A stretch of DNA of 64,000 bases from an uncultured Flavobacteriaceae bacterium (GCA_947500435.1 CANMRV010000011.1:1-64000); one strand, 5' to 3'; counted from the stretch's first letter, positions 12,202 through 21,046 are shown. The notes: a model not told the origin generated them from the sequence alone. Program-made: numbers and translations.

Positions 12202-12262
12202 CGTGAAGCTGGTCATCTTTGAAAACTGACCTCCAAGCCCTGTTAGGCTTAAAATGACAAAA
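12202..12262 (+). ncRNA. Structured tail after permuted tRNA P3
   Basis: Two hairpins follow the 5' half of P3: GGTCA/TGACC around 12211-12231 and AAGCC/GGCTT around 12235-12250. They are not followed by a T-run. From here to the slipin start (12263-12581) I see no gene, only AT-rich sequence and a weak minus-strand ORF. Confidence 0.35.
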
Positions 12263-12581
12263 ACCGTAGGTATAAGTCAGTTGGTTTTTCTTCGGATAAA
12301 TCAACAGTCTTGAAACTACTTTGAAATACTGAATTTTTGATGAGAAAGGCAATTTCTTTTTGAATATCCTTCCTTCGGAAAAACCAATAAATAGCATTGG
12401 CGACACTGACGGAAGCATACCAAAAAACAAATCGTAACGAGCTTCGAAAACCAATATTTCCGTATCGAATAGATGAGTTATAGTTGCGGTTTTTTAAAAG
12501 AGAATTAAACCAATTAATAATAAATGAAAATAGTTTAACCCGTTCGTCCGTCACTAGACTGGCGGACACAAATTTTAAGTA

Positions 12582-13682
12582 ATGAAAAGAGTAAGAATCA
12601 ATGCAGGAAAAGTAGGTTTGGTCTTCAAAAGAGGCGATTACCAAAAAGTTATTACCCAAGGTACACATTGGGTTGGCTTTACAAATATGGTTAAGGTCTA
12701 TGACCTTACCAAATCCTTTGTGGCTCCTATAGCATTAGAGATCTTGCTAAAGGACCAAGGTTTGGAAGCCATGTTACATATCATAGAAGTTAAAGATGCC
12801 GAATTAGCCTTGGTTTCTGAAAACGGAAACTTGAAACAAGTCCTAACTGCTGGTAAGTACGCTTTCTGGAAAGGTCTGATAAACTTCAAGTTCGTCATGG
12901 CGGACTTGAGTAAGATCTACATCACAGAAGCTATCAGTAAAGCGATGCTTAGCCATCCTCAGTTGCGAGCTTATGTCCGTACTTTGGAAGTTGCGGCTTA
13001 TGAGAAAGCTGTCCTTTTGGTTGATGATGTTTATGTCAAAACGCTGGAAAGTGGTACCTACCATTTCTGGAAGAACGACATTTCCATCAAAATTGCCAGA
13101 GCGGATATGCGTCAATTGCAATTAGAGATTTCAGGTCAAGAATTGTTGACTAAAGACAAGGCCGCTATTCGTATCAACTTCTATACACAGTATAAAGTTG
13201 TTGATATCGAAAAGGCTTTGCTTGGCAGCAAAGACTATGAAAAGCAATTGTACATTGCTATGCAGCTGGTATTGCGCGCCTACATTGGCACCTATACCTT
13301 GGATGAGCTTCTAGAGCGAAAAGAAAGCATTGCAGAAGCGGTATTCGCAGATATCAAAACGGCTGCTACCCAGTTGGGTGTTGAAGTTTTGAGCTGTGGT
13401 ATTCGTGATGTAATCTTGACTGGTGAAATGAAAGACATCATGAACCAGGTTTTGGTTGCCCAAAAGAGAGCTCAGGCGAATATCATTACCCGACGTGAAG
13501 AGACTGCGTCTACCAGAAGCTTGCTGAACACCGCAAAGTTGATGGAAGACAACGAAATGCTCTTCAAACTGAAGGAAATGGAATACGTTGAAAAGATCGC
13601 CGAAAAAATCGGTGAGATTACCGTCTCTGGTAACGGAGGTATGGTAAAACAATTGAAGGAGATTTTCTCCGTCAATAAGTAG
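12582..13682 (+). CDS. Slipin-family SPFH/band-7 protein of the RNA-repair island
   Basis: This 366-residue SPFH-type protein begins MKRVRINAGKVGLVFKRG and has the long band-7 domain around residues 120-300 (for example LQLEISGQELLTKDKAAIR) and a coiled, charged C-terminal segment. There is no clear N-terminal membrane segment. Slipins of this type are recurrent partners of RtcB in RNA-repair operons, but their biochemical role is unknown; membrane anchoring or sequestration of repair complexes is suggested. It follows the noncoding RNA segment with no promoter I can recognise. Confidence 0.85.
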   Translation: MKRVRINAGKVGLVFKRGDYQKVITQGTHWVGFTNMVKVYDLTKSFVAPIALEILLKDQGLEAMLHIIEVKDAELALVSENGNLKQVLTAGKYAFWKGLINFKFVMADLSKIYITEAISKAMLSHPQLRAYVRTLEVAAYEKAVLLVDDVYVKTLESGTYHFWKNDISIKIARADMRQLQLEISGQELLTKDKAAIRINFYTQYKVVDIEKALLGSKDYEKQLYIAMQLVLRAYIGTYTLDELLERKESIAEAVFADIKTAATQLGVEVLSCGIRDVILTGEMKDIMNQVLVAQKRAQANIITRREETASTRSLLNTAKLMEDNEMLFKLKEMEYVEKIAEKIGEITVSGNGGMVKQLKEIFSVNK

Positions 13683-13691
13683 GTTGGTTAG

Positions 13692-13721
13692 AATGCGTCA
13701 ATGTGAGTTGGCGCATTTTTT
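13692..13721 (+). terminator. Terminator after slipin
   Basis: A 10-bp stem AATGCGTCAA/TTGGCGCATT (one wobble) is followed by a T-run. It lies between the convergent slipin and ADP-ribosylglycohydrolase genes and closes the RNA-repair island. Confidence 0.85.
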
Positions 13722-14673
13722 ATTTCCATTTTTCTTCAAGTCGATTAACCAGTTCTTCTATCTTCTCTACCATTACAAGACCATCATGCCAATTTTTGGG
13801 AAAGGATTGACTTCCATAATAAATGCCAGCCAATCCACCAGCGATTGCGGCATTGGTATCAGTATCTTCTCCGAGATTCACAGCTTTTAAAATACAGTCT
13901 TTATAGTTTTCACTCTTCAAAAAACACCACAATGAAGCCTCCAAGCTATCAATTACATAACCGCTTGACTTTAATTCGTTTCTATCTAAACTTCGAATAT
14001 CATTTGCAATAATTTTGTCAAATTGCTGGGTTTCTCTTGCAACGATTTTGCGTTCTTTAAAGAAATTATTTATCCGGGTTCTTGTATTAAAATAGGCTGT
14101 TTCTTTTTCTCTTTCTTCCAGTAACTCATCTACTAAAACTAAATATATTAAGCAGGATATCGCTGCCCTGATATGGCCGTGCGTCAATGCAGAAACTTCC
14201 CATATAATTTCAAATCCTTTTTCAACACCTTCGCCCTTTAAAACATGATAAAGCGGAAGTATTCGCATAAGCGAACCATTTCCATTTGTGAATTCATCTA
14301 CTTCATACCTTAAGTATTTCAGGCTTTCCCAATCCTTATCTTGATTGATTTGAATTAATTGATTTATGGCTTTCATTGTTTGAATACCTATATCAAAAAC
14401 TTCATCATGCGCTGTCCATTTAGCATTGAGTTTCCATGCGATAAACTGCTTCGCAATATCAGCTAAATCAAAACCGTCACATAAGCTATCGGCTAGACAA
14501 AAAGTAAGTGAGCTATCATCGGACCAAGTTCCTGGAGGTTGATGATGAGTGCCGAATCCTTGCATGTCGGTAACTGGGCTTTTATCCAGCACAACTCGAG
14601 AATGAAATTCAACAGGCACTCCAATGGCGTCCCCAATGGCTAAACCTAAAATTCCATCCTTAATAGTTTTCAT
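13720..14673 (-). CDS. ADP-ribosylglycohydrolase family protein
   Basis: This 317-residue protein has the metal-binding motifs GLAIGDAIGVPVEF near the N-terminus, WSDDSSLTFCL near residue 50 and GEDTDTNAAIAGGLAG near residue 270, which hold the Asp residues of the dinuclear Mg site. Such enzymes remove ADP-ribose from proteins or nucleic acids. It is the last gene of the NAD/ADP-ribose operon, 18 bp after the DUF4291 gene. With NADAR in the same operon it would reverse ADP-ribosylation of bases, proteins or RNA. Confidence 0.9.
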   Translation of the reverse strand: MKTIKDGILGLAIGDAIGVPVEFHSRVVLDKSPVTDMQGFGTHHQPPGTWSDDSSLTFCLADSLCDGFDLADIAKQFIAWKLNAKWTAHDEVFDIGIQTMKAINQLIQINQDKDWESLKYLRYEVDEFTNGNGSLMRILPLYHVLKGEGVEKGFEIIWEVSALTHGHIRAAISCLIYLVLVDELLEEREKETAYFNTRTRINNFFKERKIVARETQQFDKIIANDIRSLDRNELKSSGYVIDSLEASLWCFLKSENYKDCILKAVNLGEDTDTNAAIAGGLAGIYYGSQSFPKNWHDGLVMVEKIEELVNRLEEKWK

Positions 14674-14691
14674 GAAATATCCTTTTTGGGC

Positions 14692-15327
14692 TCATTTAAG
14701 CTTTAATCTTTTACAAACCTCCAGATGCTTTGGCATATATGGGGTTTCCTCTGGAATCAACAGCTTGTCTAAAGTGTTTTGAACTATCCATTTTCGTTGT
14801 TCCTTAACATAATTCGAAATATCTTCGATTTTTAGAATATCTTCTTTTGCGAATTTTTCTATTTCCTCATTACGAATCCCTATTTGAATCGCTCTTCTTT
14901 CAAGTTTTGCCCCATACGGGTCATGATCAGGATCCCATTGCAATCGAATATTTGAGTTCTTTACCGCTTCAGACCAAACATTTCGATATCCGTAAATATC
15001 TTGTTGGTAGCTTGAATATACGGCAAGACTTAAGTAGCGTTCAAAAGCTTCGCGTTTTAAGTGAAGAGCTAAAACCACTTCTTGACCTTCTTTTGTTCCC
15101 CATCCATTTCGATACATCATCCAGAGAAAATTGGGTTTAATCCAGGTCATTCTGGCTAGACTGAAATCACCACCAAAATATTGGTTTTTAACTGCAAAAT
15201 CACCTATGCTTGGTCTATATGATTGGTATACAATGACTTTCTCATCATCATACTGGGCCATTATATGATATCCATTATCTGGCCACAATTCGTTTTGTTC
15301 TATATATAATTTCGTTTTTAAGTTCAT
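14692..15327 (-). CDS. DUF4291 family protein
   Basis: This 211-residue protein matches DUF4291 in length and in features such as VYQSYRPSIGDFA near residue 33 and RMTWIKPNFLWMMYRNGWG near residue 58. The function of DUF4291 is not established; the pattern recalls ADP-ribosyltransferase-like folds, and its neighbours act on NAD or ADP-ribose. It overlaps the preceding gene by 4 bp, indicating coupled translation. Confidence 0.8.
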   Translation of the reverse strand: MNLKTKLYIEQNELWPDNGYHIMAQYDDEKVIVYQSYRPSIGDFAVKNQYFGGDFSLARMTWIKPNFLWMMYRNGWGTKEGQEVVLALHLKREAFERYLSLAVYSSYQQDIYGYRNVWSEAVKNSNIRLQWDPDHDPYGAKLERRAIQIGIRNEEIEKFAKEDILKIEDISNYVKEQRKWIVQNTLDKLLIPEETPYMPKHLEVCKRLKLK

Positions 15328-15740
15328 TTTATTTCTGTTCTTTTGATTATCCCATCAACGACACTAGTCACCTTGGGAACGAACTGTTTTCCTAAAAAGG
15401 TTTTAGTTACATAAATTTTATCTTGAATGTTTTTGTTAAACTCCTCAAGTTCTTCAGACGGAACCCACAGCTCATTATGAATCTTATTCCCCACATTTTG
15501 AACTTCGTATTTTTCAATAAAATCCGAATTCATAACAAAGGCAGTAACAAATCCACAATAGCCTGAAAATTCATCAATCGTATTCCATTTAAGAGCTATT
15601 TCAATAGCGTAATCTTCATTCATTACTGGATAGAAGATTGGTTGCCAATCTAACCTGGGTGGAAAAGCTTTGAAATCATTTTCTATAATAAGTTCCAATT
15701 CTTTTAAACCTACAGGACGATATAAGGTTATATTCTTCAT
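15324..15740 (-). CDS. Small ADP-ribosylation-type protein
   Basis: This 138-residue protein starts MKNITLYRPVGLKELELI and contains a later ELWVPSEELEEFN motif, as in proteins usually annotated as ADP-ribosylation/crystallin J1-like. I cannot name a proven activity. It overlaps the genes on both sides by 4 bp in an ADP-ribose-handling operon, so it probably acts with NADAR or DUF4291, either as a transferase or as a reader of the modification. Confidence 0.65.
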   Translation of the reverse strand: MKNITLYRPVGLKELELIIENDFKAFPPRLDWQPIFYPVMNEDYAIEIALKWNTIDEFSGYCGFVTAFVMNSDFIEKYEVQNVGNKIHNELWVPSEELEEFNKNIQDKIYVTKTFLGKQFVPKVTSVVDGIIKRTEIK

Positions 15741-16294
15741 TTCATATAATTAAATAAGTCATCCCTTACCTCCATTAAAGCAAAACCCAACAAGTTTTCA
15801 CCTCTCCAAAATTCTGGGTTCTGAGCTTTTTCGTTCGATTGCGCCATACCGATTCCCCAAATTCTATCTCGTGGACTTGCTTCTACTAAAACACGGTTTT
15901 TTGTATTTAACAAATACTCCTTTAAATCCTGATGCTGAGAGAATTTGTACATATTTCCTCGTTTTACGATTTGATATTTTTGTTTATCCCATTCTTCCGG
16001 TATAAACCCAACTACTTTCCTTCCCCATTTTTTGGCTTCAGCGGGAGACTCACAATTAATAATCTCTTCTAAACTATTTCCGTCATTAAACAGTCTTGCC
16101 TTTTCTGCCATCATCCAATGTTCTGTAGTTTTATAAGTAATTCCATCTACAATAAAAGGAGCAATCCACCATTGACTAAAGCAGCTTTTACCAATACTCC
16201 CATCTTTGTTAGCTGTATGACCCCAAAAGAATAAAAACTTGATTTTACTTTCGTTATTAAAATCATTAATAAGCTGTTGTCTATTATATTTCAT
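15737..16294 (-). CDS. NADAR domain protein
   Basis: This 185-residue protein has the NADAR/YbiA-like fold: FFWGH near the N-terminus, CFSQWW, a KTTEHWMMAEKARLF motif near residue 58 and DRIWGIGM near residue 143. NADAR enzymes hydrolyse ADP-ribose from modified guanine bases and some act as antitoxins to DarT-type transferases. It lies in a tight operon with other ADP-ribose genes. Confidence 0.9.
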   Translation of the reverse strand: MKYNRQQLINDFNNESKIKFLFFWGHTANKDGSIGKSCFSQWWIAPFIVDGITYKTTEHWMMAEKARLFNDGNSLEEIINCESPAEAKKWGRKVVGFIPEEWDKQKYQIVKRGNMYKFSQHQDLKEYLLNTKNRVLVEASPRDRIWGIGMAQSNEKAQNPEFWRGENLLGFALMEVRDDLFNYMK

Positions 16295-16310
16295 TTTCTA
16301 TTTAAAAAAC

Positions 16311-17234
16311 TTATACTATCAAATTTGCTTTTTCTTTAGCTATACTAATCTCAGCAATACTTCCTGAATTAAAGTTCAAAAAATCAGATTCAATTCCATC
16401 ACTAAAAATTACTCCTTTGGTGGGCATTTTAGACTCGATTTTCAAAGTCTTACCTCTTGTAATGGTTCCATAACCTAAGCCTATCTGGGACATTTTACTT
16501 AGAAAAGGCTCACGAACCACAAATAATAACTTATCATCTTCCCAATCCACTCCAGAATCAAATTCTCTCTTCTGATTATAAAAATAGCTGTTAATATTAT
16601 TGGTCATGTTAAAGACAGAACTAATCCATCCGGTTGAGCCAGCGCCTGTTGACACTAAAACACCACTGGAAGATTGGTTTTCTCTTTTTCCTCCAAATTC
16701 AAGACTATATCGTGAAGATATATGCGAAGCAGCCCCAATATAAAAATCGTTAAATGCTAAAAGAGATTGTCCGTCATTCATTGTTGCCTTTGCCATGGTT
16801 ACCATTTTCGATGTATGATTTCCATTAACAAAACTTTTTATTGCCGTTGGAAAAGTCTCTGGGCTATGAGGTAATAAAACACCATCATAACGTTCTGCAT
16901 CTGGGTTAACGGCTACTATTGGTAAGCCGTTTACATACTTGGCTGTATTGGCAACCAATCCGTCTTGTCCTATAACCACAATCAAATCTCCTTCGGCAAA
17001 CATATAGGTGGGTAAAAAAGAACGAAACAATACTTTATGCTTAAATGATGTAGAAATTGCTTTTTCAACTTCACTCAGCGAGTTGTAAAAAGTATCATGT
17101 TCCTTTTCGTAGAACCCAAAGTCTTCCCCTGAACGTTCTAAATAAAACTTGGCTTGAGCTTTTGAGTTGAAACGCTCGATGAGCTGCTCAAGCCTTGTTT
17201 TATCTCTAATGACTATTACCTTATCTAGTTCCAT
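16311..17234 (-). CDS. NAD kinase-like protein
   Basis: This 307-residue protein resembles the NAD kinase fold: VVIGQDGLVANTAKYV aligns with the GGDGT nucleotide motif (here GQDG), and VSTGAGSTGWISS matches the conserved C-terminal glycine-rich loop. The altered first motif could mean a different substrate or reduced kinase activity. It is one base upstream of the SPFH stop in the operon. Its product NADP, or a sensor role for NAD, would fit the operon theme. Confidence 0.75.
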   Translation of the reverse strand: MELDKVIVIRDKTRLEQLIERFNSKAQAKFYLERSGEDFGFYEKEHDTFYNSLSEVEKAISTSFKHKVLFRSFLPTYMFAEGDLIVVIGQDGLVANTAKYVNGLPIVAVNPDAERYDGVLLPHSPETFPTAIKSFVNGNHTSKMVTMAKATMNDGQSLLAFNDFYIGAASHISSRYSLEFGGKRENQSSSGVLVSTGAGSTGWISSVFNMTNNINSYFYNQKREFDSGVDWEDDKLLFVVREPFLSKMSQIGLGYGTITRGKTLKIESKMPTKGVIFSDGIESDFLNFNSGSIAEISIAKEKANLIV

Positions 17235-17235
17235 C

Positions 17236-18252
17236 TTACTTATTCTTGGTGCTCATTATTGATTCCAACAATTCTGGTGAAATATTGAGATTTCCTATTT
17301 TATCGGCATTCTCAGCCAATTCTCTAAAGGCAAGTGCAATATGATTTCTTGGGTCAATACCGTTTGAATTGATTGCCATTAGTGTCTTCCAATCCAGTTC
17401 TTTATAAGGACGAAGGTTAGCGTGTAACACATACTCTTTGACATCAGCTTCCTTTTTCTCGTTTTCCACCTTCAGTTCAATTAGCTTTTGTTTACTATCT
17501 TCTAAGGAAATATTGGAAGTCATATCCATTTCTTTAAGCTTCTGCTCATTTTCTTGTTTCACCACTTCCGTTTCCATTTGCTTTTCAGCAATCTGTTTTT
17601 GTTTCTCCTCAATAGCAATTTCAGTATTCAATTCGGTTTCCTTAATGATCCGCTCTTGTTCAACTGCGAAGTTTCGTCGTTCATAGATGGCTTGATCCGC
17701 TTCTTTTTGAAGCGACTCTCGCATTTGTGCCTCCAAAGCCCTTGCCATTTCGGGATTAGGAGTCACGCCAAGAACATTGACGCTTAGAATTTCAAGCCCC
17801 AGCATATTAACAGTCTTAGAATTTTGAACACTATCCATAATCTGTGTTTCAATTTGTTGTAGTTGTCGCAAGGCTTCCTTAAGACTCAACTTTTGGATAA
17901 CCCCAGCGCTTGCTGTTTGGGCTTCATTGATGATACGTTGTTGGATTTTCTCATTATCATCCTTTACATAGTATCCTTTGCTATCAACAGTGAAATCAAG
18001 AACTTCTGCCAATTGCTTCGGGTCTTTTACCTTATAGGTTATTTGCCCTTGAATAGAAACTTCCTGATAGTCCTTCGTAGTTTCATTAAAGATGAACTGA
18101 AAATCTTTACTCTCCATAGGAATGGAAACTATAGAGGAGTTAGGAGCAAAATAGAAAAATGATAACCCCCTTCCTTCGTTCTTGATATTTCCATTTTTGA
18201 AATGGATAACGTAATTCATTGAATCGAATTTGATATAGTTTATTCCGAACAT
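17236..18252 (-). CDS. SPFH/band-7 domain protein of the NAD operon
   Basis: This 338-residue protein has an SPFH domain around residues 10-190 and a long Glu/Lys/Gln-rich coiled coil around residues 190-270, with no clear transmembrane segment. It is unrelated in detail to the slipin at 12582. It is the first gene of the operon and sits behind two copies of a palindrome also present upstream of the Nudix regulator. Partner and location are unknown; oligomeric scaffolding at the membrane is typical of the family. Confidence 0.8.
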   Translation of the reverse strand: MFGINYIKFDSMNYVIHFKNGNIKNEGRGLSFFYFAPNSSIVSIPMESKDFQFIFNETTKDYQEVSIQGQITYKVKDPKQLAEVLDFTVDSKGYYVKDDNEKIQQRIINEAQTASAGVIQKLSLKEALRQLQQIETQIMDSVQNSKTVNMLGLEILSVNVLGVTPNPEMARALEAQMRESLQKEADQAIYERRNFAVEQERIIKETELNTEIAIEEKQKQIAEKQMETEVVKQENEQKLKEMDMTSNISLEDSKQKLIELKVENEKKEADVKEYVLHANLRPYKELDWKTLMAINSNGIDPRNHIALAFRELAENADKIGNLNISPELLESIMSTKNK

Positions 18253-18274
18253 AATATATAGTTTTAAAAATTAA

Positions 18275-18295
18275 TTTGTGTATTTATTACGCAAA
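18275..18295 (-). promoter_or_regulatory. NrtR-like operator, copy 1
   Basis: TTTGTGTA-N5-TACGCAAA, an 8-5-8 inverted repeat with one mismatch, is 23 bp upstream of the SPFH start. The same layout occurs at 18328 and before the Nudix regulator at 19054. Confidence 0.75.
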
Positions 18296-18327
18296 TATAA
18301 AATGTGTTTTTGAATCACACAAGATAT

Positions 18328-18348
18328 TTTGTGTTTTTTTTACGCAAA
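18328..18348 (-). promoter_or_regulatory. NrtR-like operator, copy 2
   Basis: TTTGTGTT-N5-TACGCAAA, the same 8-5-8 layout as copy 1, 53 bp away (about five helical turns), which would allow cooperative binding. Confidence 0.65.
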
Positions 18349-18374
18349 TTAAAATTCAAAGCTTGTAGATAAGG

Positions 18375-19049
18375 CTATATTTCGAAGATGATACCTTCCT
18401 TTTTTAGTTGGAAATAGCGTTTCTTATTAAAGCTAAAAAGGCTGGCAGGCCTACCTCTGCCTATAGAAACCTTCTCGTCTAATTCATCCAAAACTTTCAG
18501 GCCAGTAATTTTCTTTTTGAAATTTCTTCTATCAATTTCACGATCCAGCAGGGTGGTGTAAAGCTTTTCTAAATCGGAAAAAGGGAACTTTTTATCGAGT
18601 AATTCAAATCCGATAGGCTCATATGTAATCTTTCCTTGTAGTCTTTCAATGGCAATTTTTAAGATTTTTTTGTGGTCAAATGCTAACTTAGGCAACCGTT
18701 TAATATCGAACCATTCTGCTTTCTTTGCATCAGTAGACGCGGTCAACTTGAAGGCATTTGGTTTGACCAATCCGAAGTAGGCCACTGAGACCACCCTACC
18801 CCTCGGGTCTCGCCCTAAATCTCCAAAGGTGTACAATTGTTCCAAGTAGTTAATTTTAGCTCCCGTCTCTTCGGACAATTCTCTTTGAACCGCTTGTTCC
18901 AAATTTTCATTTTCCAATACAAAGCCTCCTGGCAGTGCCCAACCATCTTTAAAGGGTTCGTATTTACGTTTGACCAGAAGTACAGATATATTCCCAGAAT
19001 CATAACCAAATACTACTGCGTCGACAGTAAGTTGAATTTTGTTTTTCAT
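18375..19049 (-). CDS. NrtR-like Nudix transcriptional regulator
   Basis: This 224-residue protein has an N-terminal Nudix domain with an intact box (GGFVLENE, then RELSEETGA, residues about 42-66) and a C-terminal winged helix ending in a GRGRPASLFSFNKKRYF segment. NrtR regulators bind ADP-ribose or related metabolites and repress NAD-metabolism genes. The intact box suggests hydrolase activity may be retained. It is divergent in regulation from, but on the same strand as, the NAD operon, with a matching palindrome before its own start, so autoregulation is likely. Confidence 0.88.
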   Translation of the reverse strand: MKNKIQLTVDAVVFGYDSGNISVLLVKRKYEPFKDGWALPGGFVLENENLEQAVQRELSEETGAKINYLEQLYTFGDLGRDPRGRVVSVAYFGLVKPNAFKLTASTDAKKAEWFDIKRLPKLAFDHKKILKIAIERLQGKITYEPIGFELLDKKFPFSDLEKLYTTLLDREIDRRNFKKKITGLKVLDELDEKVSIGRGRPASLFSFNKKRYFQLKKEGIIFEI

Positions 19050-19053
19050 TATA

Positions 19054-19070
19054 TGTGTAAAATATACACA
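19054..19070 (-). promoter_or_regulatory. NrtR-like operator before the Nudix regulator gene
   Basis: TGTGTA-AAATA-TACACA, a perfect 6-5-6 palindrome starting 5 bases upstream of the start codon. It matches the two operators before the SPFH gene. Confidence 0.75.
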
Positions 19071-19165
19071 AATATAAATTAAAATGTCAAATTATAGAAA
19101 CTCTTGTACAAATCTAGTTTTCTACAAATCTATATTTATAGGTCATTTATTTTATTGGCATGACT

Positions 19166-19864
19166 TTAGAACGGCACCTCCATATCCTCATTTTTGAAAT
19201 TTTCTCGAATGTATTTTTTTTCCCATTCTAATAAATGGCATCTCAGTTTTCGCGGTAGATACTTTGAGAAATCAAGCTTTAATTTATAATAGCCATAGTC
19301 TACGCCACGTGCAATTAACCCTAAAGAATCGTATTTGTCAATTAGTTTTTGTTTCTTATTACGCTTTAAATCTTTAAGGTTTCCAAAATCTATAGTCCTA
19401 TTTGGATCCTTTATAAAACCAAGCAAAACACGACATTCGTCAAGATTCAATTTTTCCCAAGCCCGAGTTTGTATGGCATGATTTAACCTGTGTTTACGTG
19501 TTGCAATATGTTTTTTTTTCAACTCCGCGAAGTGTCTATTCTGATTTTCGCTTATAATACCTTGACATGCATGACAATAGTTATTAGAATGAAAGTGTTG
19601 TAGAAATTTAGTTTGCGATTTAACCTTATAAAAAAGTTGCTTTGTACAATCGTGGCAATAGTCAATTATATACCCTGAAGAGTGTTTTTTGATAATCCTA
19701 AGTATTAGGGTATACTTTAGACAAAACTCTTCACCTATTTTGCCTATTTGTTCTTTAAATGAACCATCATTGAATCGCCAGTATCTATCTAGGATTTCAT
19801 TGGTTTCTTTGTCAATGCCAGAATCTATGATGATATAAAATTCCTTTCCCTGTATTTTCTCCAT
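19166..19864 (-). CDS. Unknown protein with CxxC motifs
   Basis: This protein of about 232 residues starts at MEKIQGKEFYIIID. The open frame extends 75 bases further upstream, but that part translates a hairpin structure, so the later ATG is preferred. Two CxxC pairs (CHDC and CHAC, separated by about 25 residues) suggest a zinc ribbon, followed by a helical basic region (KKKHIATRKHRLNH). No family is recognised. It lies at the edge of the plasmid-like segment and could be a DNA-binding replication or mobility protein. Confidence 0.6.
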   Translation of the reverse strand: MEKIQGKEFYIIIDSGIDKETNEILDRYWRFNDGSFKEQIGKIGEEFCLKYTLILRIIKKHSSGYIIDYCHDCTKQLFYKVKSQTKFLQHFHSNNYCHACQGIISENQNRHFAELKKKHIATRKHRLNHAIQTRAWEKLNLDECRVLLGFIKDPNRTIDFGNLKDLKRNKKQKLIDKYDSLGLIARGVDYGYYKLKLDFSKYLPRKLRCHLLEWEKKYIRENFKNEDMEVPF

Positions 19865-19890
19865 AAAAAAGCGCGGAACTGAACCTGCAA

Positions 19891-20004
19891 GTTTCGAAGG
19901 TATCGCCAGACACCCTATAGCCAAACAAGAACAGCCCACGCCAAAGCGTGGGCATTAGTCCTGATTTTGGCTATTTCTACTAAAACTGGCGATTTTATCG
20001 AAAC
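19891..20004 (-). repeat. Nested inverted repeat / cruciform upstream of the CxxC gene
   Basis: Four nested pairings are visible: GTTTCGA/TCGAAAC, ATCGCCAG/CTGGCGAT, ATAGCCAAA/TTTGGCTAT, and an apical perfect 8-bp hairpin GCCCACGC-CAAA-GCGTGGGC. It could be a leader RNA structure of the gene below it, or a single-strand origin or transfer-type site of the element. Confidence 0.6.
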
Positions 20005-20102
20005 CAAATCAAAAGCTAAATGCTTTCGTATTTTATAATTCTTCTATGTTCCTTATTTCATTCGTATTTGTTTGAATCAAATTTAGGGAATAATAGTACA
20101 AT

Positions 20103-20339
20103 TTAATACTTACCTAAATACTCTTGGATGGCCGCAGTAATTATTTCTTTAATACTATGCCCATCTTCTAAAGCTCTAAACTTTAATCTTTTTTTTAAAT
20201 CTGGGTGAATATCAAAGTTGCATTGAACCATATCTTTATTAATACTTTCTAAAACTGGTTTAACTTCCTGTATTTCTCCAGGGAGCTTTTTAGTCTGTAG
20301 TTCTTTAATTACCTCTTTGAGGGATTTATTTTTAGTCAT
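20103..20339 (-). CDS. Ribbon-helix-helix protein, probable ParB-like partner
   Basis: This 78-residue protein has a C-terminal ribbon-helix-helix pattern (CNFDIHPDLKKRLKF followed by SIKEIITAAIQEYLG). Small RHH proteins next to ParA genes serve as centromere-binding partners in plasmid partition. It follows parA by 60 bp on the same strand. Confidence 0.75.
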   Translation of the reverse strand: MTKNKSLKEVIKELQTKKLPGEIQEVKPVLESINKDMVQCNFDIHPDLKKRLKFRALEDGHSIKEIITAAIQEYLGKY

Positions 20340-20399
20340 AGGAATATAATTTTGTAGAAATGTAGTTTTGTAGATAAGTACAATTATAGGTTTGTACTT

Positions 20400-20984
20400 T
20401 TATAGTAATCGAGTTAATATTTCTTGGGTTAAACAATTTAGTTGAGCTTGAGCTTTTGAATTATAGGAAACGCTACGTAAAGCTGCGGATCTGGTAAACG
20501 CAACTAGGTCACTAATTTTTGTTTTAGCAACTTCTATTTTAAAAGGTTCAAGAGATTCCATAATATCCTTAGTAAGTGTAGTCTTGGGTTTAATCATATT
20601 GAGAACTATTAAGGCCTTTGATTCCATTTTCTCTTGTTTTATAAGGTCTATAGTGCTGGATATCGCCAAAACGTCTAATATGCCCGCTTTTGTAGGTATT
20701 ATTATCAAATCAGCTATTTGAATTAGTTGAGAAAGTTCATTTGAGAGATATGGAGGAGTGTCTACAATAATAATATCATAATCTAAATCATTAGATAGTA
20801 GAAGTTTGCTGTTGCTAATTTCAAAATCTTGAAATTGTTCTCTTAGTTGCATCAAACTACCTTGGTGATCCATATCTAGAATTGCAACTCGTGAAAATTT
20901 GCTTAGTGAAATAGACAGAAGAAGCGATATGGTTGACTTTCCTACACCACCTTTTTGATGTGCGCATAAAATGATTTTAGTCAT
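20400..20984 (-). CDS. parA: ParA-type partition ATPase
   Basis: This 194-residue Walker-type ATPase has a deviant Walker A (HQKGGVGKST), LDMDHQGS and IVDTPPYLS motifs of short plasmid-type ParA proteins. With the RHH protein it would make a complete small partition system, which indicates that the segment was, or is related to, a plasmid or conjugative element. Confidence 0.9.
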   Translation of the reverse strand: MTKIILCAHQKGGVGKSTISLLLSISLSKFSRVAILDMDHQGSLMQLREQFQDFEISNSKLLLSNDLDYDIIIVDTPPYLSNELSQLIQIADLIIIPTKAGILDVLAISSTIDLIKQEKMESKALIVLNMIKPKTTLTKDIMESLEPFKIEVAKTKISDLVAFTRSAALRSVSYNSKAQAQLNCLTQEILTRLL

Positions 20985-21046
20985 GATTATTTTAATAAAA
21001 TTGTTAAAATCTCCATTAGAAAGGAGTTTTCATTTGTGTTGGTTTA

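Noticed and set aside
4500..12580. CRISPR array
   Set aside because: Repeated elements are tRNA T-arms, promoters and terminators; no regular repeat-spacer pattern and no cas genes.
12249..12668. 139-codon minus-strand open frame upstream of slipin
   Set aside because: It overlaps the slipin start and RNA tail, lacks a convincing start and family; treated as chance.
19865..19939. N-terminal extension of the CxxC protein
   Set aside because: It translates the nested inverted repeat; the later ATG at 19864 is more credible.
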